Source of the DNA: Albugo candida
Lineage: Eukaryota; Oomycota; Peronosporomycetes; Albuginales
Reading direction: 5' to 3'
Length of the DNA stretch: 64,000 nt
NCBI GenBank assembly: GCA_040437565.1
Contig: JBDOQK010000014.1
Location: forward strand, 434,001-498,000
The position numbers and the translations under genes were made by a program. Shown one piece after another: positions 58,151 to 64,000 of the stretch; the stretch's first letter is position 1, and every line of letters begins with the position of its first letter. The notes beneath the pieces are model-generated. The model was given only the letters and a program-made list of their open reading frames with translations. It did not search any database and was not told where the DNA came from.

Positions 58151-60369
58151 TTACAGATATGTTTTGTTAATTTCGGGTTGTGGACATGTGCGCCTGTTGT
58201 GACCTTCTTGGTTGCGGGCCCCGCATCTTCGTTTTGTCAGTTTCTGCCCCTCCCTCTCAACGTACTCAAATGCGGACAGATCTCGTTTGGTACTCGTTGA
58301 CCCTTTCGGCCGTCCTCGAGAGGCCACTGTGGCAGGATCATTTACCCCTGGGCTTGAAACAGATGCAAGCCAATTGAGAGCCTGTTCAAAAAGGCGCTGT
58401 CTGTGTGGAGGCAAGACCGAATAACGCTCTTGCAATTTTTCGTAATGCCCTAAAAGCTTGTTTTTTCCTGACAAGGCATTTCATGATGCATTTTGGGATG
58501 TACAGCATTTGAAGCCACCAGTGCTCATGAAAATGAGCTTCATGCAATATTTACCTCATCGTTTGCAGCTCATTGATGGAATGAGAGCACGGACATCCTT
58601 TAGTGCTCGTGAATGCTCTAGTGCATTTTCCATTGGTCTCCATCGATATTGTCTTTTGGTACTTCTTGAAGACCTGCAGAAAACAAAATATGGTCAGTGC
58701 ATACCTTGCCAGTACTGTACACAACTGTATGTATACACTAATGTTACAAACTTCATTCAATGCATAATGTGAAATCTTTCTATTCACAATTGTGCAGAAG
58801 CTCCCAGTAAGGCGAACGATAATGTGTGAACGATCGTATGCAACTTTTTGACTTATTCTTTGGCACTGCTGTTGAGCTGCGAGAACTAATTCTTCATGAA
58901 CTGTTGCCAAATCCCATGTTAAAACCGCAATCACTTTCTTCAAAGTAGAATGTCCGTCTTCAACGCGAGATGTAGCTACATGACCAAAATGCTTTATTTT
59001 TTTGGTCTGAGATAGGATGAATTTCTCCTTGTGCGGAATCCATGTGGAATGTAAATACGCATAGCCAGTCTGATTGATTGATTCTTTGACGAGCACCCAG
59101 TTCTCTTCGAGCTCCTGTTCAGTGCATGAGCAGTACAATCCGTACCACTTTGTGAAAAATTTGTTCCAGTCTTCGTCATTTCCAAAGTGCTTTTTAGCGT
59201 TTGCCAGGACATTCTTATTATTATGCCATATGCAAAGCAGATCCTTTGCTTCGAATAGAGCCCGTGAGATTGCAGCCACCAATGCCAATTCTCTGTCAGT
59301 GACAATGACAATCACCCAGGAATTCTATCTTGTAAAACTATCCTCATTTGATGAAGTGCCCAAATGTAATCATCTTTTGATTCGTGTCGCAAGAAAACAT
59401 TGCAAAAGGAATATGACTGGTTTGTGCATGCCACACCCGTGACATGGAACAATGGCATTTGGAACCTGGAGATTTTGTCTGCTCTTGGTTGATTTTGGGC
59501 GAAGATTAATTGGAAAGCATATTACTCACCTGTTGGTTTGGTATGTCGAACCTGCTATGAGAACTTTACCCGAAGGGAAATCATTGTCTGTCGAGATGCA
59601 AGGCTTAGATGTAATCAAGAGGCGCGTTGATTGACCTGGTGAGGGGTCCCGATCAAGGTCATGCCTAATGGCACTTTACTCTAGTGTGTCCAGCAATGCT
59701 TCAAGAGGGCTACGACCAACGAGAAACTCCGCTCGTTCACGTTTTCGAATATTGTAGATGTCTTGCCCGGTGGCAAGAAAAGCAGGATCAGACCGCTTCG
59801 TCGTACTCAAGATCATTTGAGAAGGCCCACCACCTTTTTTCAAGTCCATAATTTGCTGCTTCTGCACCTGGTTCCTGGGATTGCTGCAAGATTCTCTACA
59901 CTGCCTCTTGATTGTGAGTTGCAACGACCACACTAACTCGCCATTTTTGGACAGAATTTTGACTCAGCTGGCGCTGAATGGTGACTAACCATGGGCACAA
60001 TAGAAGCCGCGTTGATGTTTGGCGGATCCTAGTACCTTTGTTTTTGTAACGACCACCGTGGACGGAAGCAAGCCACACCATCCTAGTACTTCCGTACTTG
60101 TCGGCCTTTGTGTGACCTTTCTTGGTTGAATAGCCTTCTTCCCACGCAAAGGTTTGTACTGCCTCTTCCGCAATCTCATAGGTCTCATAGGTGTTTCTGG
60201 GGGTGTAGCAAGTGGAATACACTCCGCAACAAACAGATAGAGACACCTTTTTTTTGTGGTAATTGACCAATGAAAGAGGGCTATATTGCTGCAAATACCA
60301 TGAATCAATCCAATAAGTTGACTGCATTTCTAATGTGCAATCAAAATTGGATTTGGAGTTATGGATCAA
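58151..60369 (-). pseudogene. MULE transposase of B2, broken
   Basis: Minus-strand order: a FAR1-like start (60369-59896; FAWEEGYSTKKGHTK, SVHGGRYKNKG); a linker (59933-59676; MILSTTKRSDPAFLATGQDI); the MULE region (59315-58551) with VTDRELALVAAI; a SWIM finger (near 58600, CTRAF...GCPCSHSI); and a C-terminal zinc knuckle (58230-58180, CGARNQEGHNRRTC, where one Cys of the first pair is changed). It is close to the B1 transposase throughout. A frame change lies near 59316-59640 and another near 58500. The 254-codon catalytic frame is uninterrupted and longer than its B1 counterpart. Confidence 0.85.
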
Positions 60370-60398
60370 ACGTTATCGTCCTAAAAGTGAAAACAGGA

Positions 60399-61712
60399 CC
60401 GCGACAAAATGATAGGGACACCAGCTATATTACACGATCCTCAGCTCTGGTCAACACATTATGACATGTAGATGCATGCTAATAGTGTGTCTTCGATCCC
60501 TTTAGCTCGACCACTTCCAAGCAGCGATCGTCCATGGAGTTAAGGAGAGATTCCAGCCTCGCTGGACTGATGTCCGACCATGCTTTCTTGACCGAGGCTT
60601 CGAGCTCTCCCATGGAGTGATATTGGCGTCCCTTTCCGTACACAGAACGCGCCATGTCTCTCCAGAGAGTCTCTATCGGATTTAGATCTGGTGAGGGTGC
60701 TGGCCATTGCATCACGTTGATATTGAGCTCGCTCAAAAATGCTTTAGTAGCTTGTGACGCATGAATGCTCGCATTATCTTGTTGAAATACGTAACCATCT
60801 TTGTGCAAACTGTCCGCAAATGGAAGGAGATGGTTGATCAATGTTTCCTGATAGTCGAATGAGTCCTGGCGGCCACTCAATGTGGCCAACGACGTCACTC
60901 GTTTGGAAGAAAAGCCACCGCACACCATGATGGCACCGCCGCCACAATGCCGTTTGAAATATGTCCTTGGTTCGCGCCTGACGTCGTGCCAATAGCACTT
61001 ACAGCCAACCGGATCGTCGAGCGTAAATCGCTTTCTCATCGAGAAGATAATTTTGCTCCAGTCGGTCCGTTAGACTAGATGGGGCACTCGTTGGAGCACG
61101 CGCTGCACCGTACGCGTGATCACATGCGGTGCCACGGCTTTTTCGATTACAGAGGCCGACGAATCACCCTCATTAGTAGCCTTGATGATGCATCGTACGG
61201 TACGTGGTCCAAGTTTTGGCTTCCTTCCCGAGCTTCTCTTGACCCCATACCCATCCGGATTGCTCAAGTAAGTGTGGACGATTGTTTTTGATCGGTCAAG
61301 GCTCGTAGCGATTGCTCGGAGGCTCATTTTACTCGACCGGAGGGCATCGATTTGGCCTTGCTCATACTCGGTCAAAGACGATCGGCGCCCTATGCTCTAC
61401 GGACAACTACATCACGATCGAAGTATAAGCAAGTAGCCAAGACACAGACGCATATAGTCAACGCAATTAGTATCGAATAGAGCGCCGCACATACCGTCCC
61501 GGTCGAGTTGCAGATCTGTCCCTATCAAAATGTCGCTCCACCAATGGAGGGTCAGAGTCAAAATATTGGCTTCCAGATCCCCGATCGAGACAAAACAAAC
61601 GCCAAAAGGCTCACCCATGGGATGAATTGATATTATCCAATCAGATTGCAGAAATGTGGAAAATTGAGCGAAATTTAACGAATAAACAGGTGTCCCTATC
61701 TATTTGTCGCGG
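60399..61712. mobile_element. Tc1/mariner-type transposon
   Basis: The left end CCGCGACAAAATGATAGGG (60399) is inverted at the right end (CCCTATCTATTTGTCGCGG, ending 61712), a TIR of about 25 bp, with GGGACACC inside. The 1.3-kb length and single transposase gene fit Tc1. A flanking TA duplication is not evident. It lies inside B2 and is therefore younger than B2. Confidence 0.78.
60479..61375 (-). pseudogene. Tc1-type transposase, broken
   Basis: 61375-61070 encodes the helix-turn-helix domains (MSLRAIATSLDRSKTIVHTY, RKPKLGPRTVRCII). 61039-60479 encodes the DDE domain with QQDNASIHAS (second acid) and PDLNPIETLW (third acid). The two frames meet near 61045-61070. There the family would have about 30 residues and the first acid in FSDEKRF. 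Here a TAG stop and FSMRKRF are found, so a segment and the first catalytic Asp are lost. The element cannot supply its own transposase. Confidence 0.85.
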
Positions 61713-61965
61713 AATGGCCTTTCTAAATGGTAGAATTGAAGAAGACATATGTAGTAATGACAGGGTATGTACTTTAGCGTACGTATAGCAATGTAAATAG
61801 GTGTATATAGCGAATTTGGATATAGCGAGTGTGCCGATACCGATTCTCGTTTATTAAGGATATCGAGAGGGTGTAACGATACTGGTGTTCTCAATTGAGT
61901 TAGGGTGTGTGGCTATACCAAAAAGGATGTGTGACTATACCGGGCTGCATTTTTGGTATAATCCC

Positions 61966-62075
61966 TAAAACGCATACATAGTATAATCATGTGAGCCACC
62001 TGATTAAAAAAGGGAGTAAATTTAACCAAAAAGGGAGTGAATATAACAATTCCCTAAGAAAAGGCCACTTCTATA
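61966..62075. mobile_element. MULE family C end fragment
   Basis: ATACATAGTATAATCATGTG and GGGAGTGAATATAACAATTCCC match the end subrepeats of family C. Only about two subrepeats remain, with no partner in view. It adjoins the right end of B2. Confidence 0.5.
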
Positions 62076-62144
62076 TGTACATTCCGCCCTGATTAATAGC
62101 TAATAAAAAGCCGTAGAAAGTTCCTTCTGTTATGAATCTATTCG

Positions 62145-62634
62145 TAACTTAAGTGCTGATGTTGCGCCTTCTCACCCTAACAATTACCGTTACTTGGACA
62201 CGACACTTTTCACTTTAAGGATACGATACCTCCTACTCTTTCTGATCATTTTCATTCGAGTGTACAATAACTTGAGCAATCTTCAATGCAGGATAGGAGA
62301 AACACCTCGATAGACCGTCTTGTGTCTCTTCACATACTCNNNNNNNNNNNNNNNNNNNNNNNNNNNNNNNNNNNNNNNNNNNNNNNNNNNNNNNNNNNNN
62401 NNNNNNNNNNNNNNNNNNNNNNNNNNNNNNNNNNNNNNNTAACTTAAGTGCTGATGTTGCGCCTTCTCACCCTAACAATTACCGTTACTTGGACACGACA
62501 CTTTTCACTTTAAGGATACGATACCTCCTACTCTTTCTGATCATTTTCATTCGAGTGTACAATAACTTGAGCAATCTTCAATGCAGGATAGGAGAAACAC
62601 CTCGATAGACCGTCTTGTGTCTCTTCACATACTC
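62145..62634. repeat. False duplication around an assembly gap (195 bp)
   Basis: Bases 62145..62339 recur as 62440..62634, separated by 100 N (62340..62439). This is an unmerged contig overlap; the underlying DNA has no recognised gene. Confidence 0.88.
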
Positions 62635-62679
62635 TTGACACTATTCAAGCCATCCAGCATTGCTGAGAGTTTAATCTAT

Positions 62680-63228
62680 CATGAAGTCCTTTTCCCCGAA
62701 GCATAATACACTCTGCTTGCACTCATCCGATCAGCTGGCATCTTAACCAAGATCATGTTCTTATGCAGCCCCAATCTGAAGTGATTGATCAGTATGTCTA
62801 CTTCGAGAAGTCTGAGACAAATGTTCCTTCACGGATAGGCTGAAGGCTCTCTAGTTAAAACAATAGCTTGACGTGGCACATTTCTCCTAGCTGCTGGATT
62901 CAGTACATGCTCCTGTGCTATATAGCATGGTTTCATTATTTCGATTGTATACGAGTCGTTTGGAAAGATTCTTCCGCTTTTTTCCACTGGAAGAATCATC
63001 CTGGCAAAAGATAAGCTAAGTTCGATCCGCCCTTTTTTGTATTCATAATGTTGCAGCTTAAATAGATGAATGATGCTCGCTACTGCCACTGGACGACTTG
63101 GCTTGCTGTAAGATAGGCTACTTTTGAATATGAAGCCTCCAATGTATTTTCTGTTATAACTAGTGGCATGTTCATCAAATTTATGTGTGCCCAATACTCT
63201 CTCTATGGATGCTACACAGCTGCCATTT
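62680..63228 (-). pseudogene. Unrecognised protein-coding remnant with one in-frame stop
   Basis: Minus strand: a frame from an intron-like acceptor (TGGCAG, ending 63229) reads CVASIERVLGTHKF, then RKYIGGFIFKSSLSYSKPSR, IIHLFKLQHYEYKKGRIELS, EKSGRIFPNDSYTIEI, and after a TGA near 62840 continues in the same frame with LLEVDILINHFRLGLHKN to a stop near 62680. Composition on both sides of the TGA is equally protein-like, so this is probably a once-functional exon of about 180 codons. I do not recognise the family. Confidence 0.45.
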
Positions 63229-63229
63229 T

Positions 63230-64000
63230 AGCAGTAAGCAATGGATACCTTCTAAAATAAGACAAAAGATCATTTTTCCGACATCAAACGCTTGAAAACA
63301 GCTGAATTTGTGCAGAAAAGATCGGAAGAGAAAGAGTATGACTTCGCAAAGCGACTAGTGATTTTTCTCAAATACTGCTTTTTTTTTGTTTCAGTTAGTT
63401 CATGGTCTCGACCTTGCTACGTAGACAGAGGTGAAACAATTATTTGAACTTCTGAACATTTTCGCGACGCGAGGAAGTTTTTCCAGGCTTTTGACTGGAT
63501 ATTAATCAGGGGGTTGTCCAATTAGCACTGGGGGGTGTACATACAGAAGTGGCCCAAAAATGGCGGGCTTGTAGTACGATAGTCTGCATTGAAGTGGGAA
63601 ATATAGATTCTAAGATTGAATTAAAGGTTTATTATAACGTATAACGCGGTAATTTTGTTCGGCAGAGAAATATGTGGATCGGATCGCTAATATGGCCCAT
63701 CTCACATCGGTGGAATGACCCACCCTATCATATTTGACATGATTGTAGGGCACGGGAGGACATTCTCCGTGATCTGATACGTCTTGGTTACATTGTGTAC
63801 CAGATGGGCTCCCGAATCTGTCCACTGGAGATATTAAAATGAATGTGGTAATGAAGTAGAAATGAGAATGAGTCGAGCGTTTCAGAAGTAGCAAGAAACC
63901 ATTTTAGATTGCCTGTGCCGGTAAAGTACAAGGTGAATGAATTCGTAAACATGCTTCGCTCAGTTTGTTCCCGTATGAAGGCACTACCAGACTTTCCGTA
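63230..64000. other. End of window, nothing recognised
   Basis: There is one minus-strand frame of 94 codons (63610-63894) without family resemblance. A G-rich patch near 63510-63535 (GGGGGTTGTCC, CTGGGGGGTGTAC) may be a transposon end, but no partner is in view. Confidence 0.35.

Larger units (their letters stand above)
57965..61965. mobile_element. MULE family B, copy B2, carrying an inserted Tc1 element
   Basis: The left end (57965-58150) and right end (61800-61965) are inverted repeats of the same kind as in B1 (GTATAGCCGCACCCCTAACT; GGGTGTGTGGCTATACC). Between them lies a family B transposase on the minus strand and, upstream of it, a Tc1 element (60399..61712). The exact outer ends are uncertain by about 10 bp. 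Confidence 0.78.

Overview
The window is nuclear DNA of a eukaryote with a very compact genome. Introns are 48-67 bp with GT-AG ends, intergenic gaps in the gene-rich part are 24-150 bp, and convergent genes end within 24-46 bp of each other. RCC1-BTB, a TPR-glycosyltransferase, LC8 dynein light chain, choline-transporter-like and type II membrane GH35 proteins, a secreted repeat protein with an RxL-type motif, and abundant Mutator-like and Copia elements together suggest an oomycete, perhaps an Albugo-like white rust. The organism is an inference from style; no species marker was seen.

Bases 1-21,100 are host genes, in order: glutamine amidotransferase TrpG/PabA (-), a DEP protein with a crystallin J1/ADP-ribosylglycohydrolase-like region (+), a DMT/EamA transporter with a large unknown N-terminal half (-), a five-exon RCC1-BTB protein (-) divergent from a four-exon TPR-glycosyltransferase (+), an LC8-type dynein light chain (+), a CTL-family transporter (-), ribosomal protein eS28 (-, cut by a false gap), a CAT-type amino acid permease (+), phosphopantetheine adenylyltransferase (-), a secreted proline-rich repeat protein (+) and a membrane-anchored beta-galactosidase (-). 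Exon joins were worked out by eye from splice sites, reading frame and family conservation. They are independent housekeeping or transport functions, not an operon-like system.

Bases 21,100-24,250 are a transition without recognised genes that ends in a highly uniform 115-bp satellite. From 24,250 to 64,000 the DNA is almost wholly transposable elements: at least five Mutator-like (MULE) families, here called A-E, each with its own long terminal inverted repeat (TIR); decayed Copia elements; an inverted pair of DDE transposon copies; and a broken Tc1 element. Several are nested. Element A1 (25,001-28,964) has a perfect 9-bp target duplication and carries two other MULEs inside it. One MULE family carries a Ulp1-like protease region.

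The assembly has ten 100-N gaps. At five of them the sequence before the gap is repeated directly after it (172, 66, 1,364, 370 and 195 bp), so these are unmerged contig overlaps, not biological duplications. One of them splits the eS28 gene.
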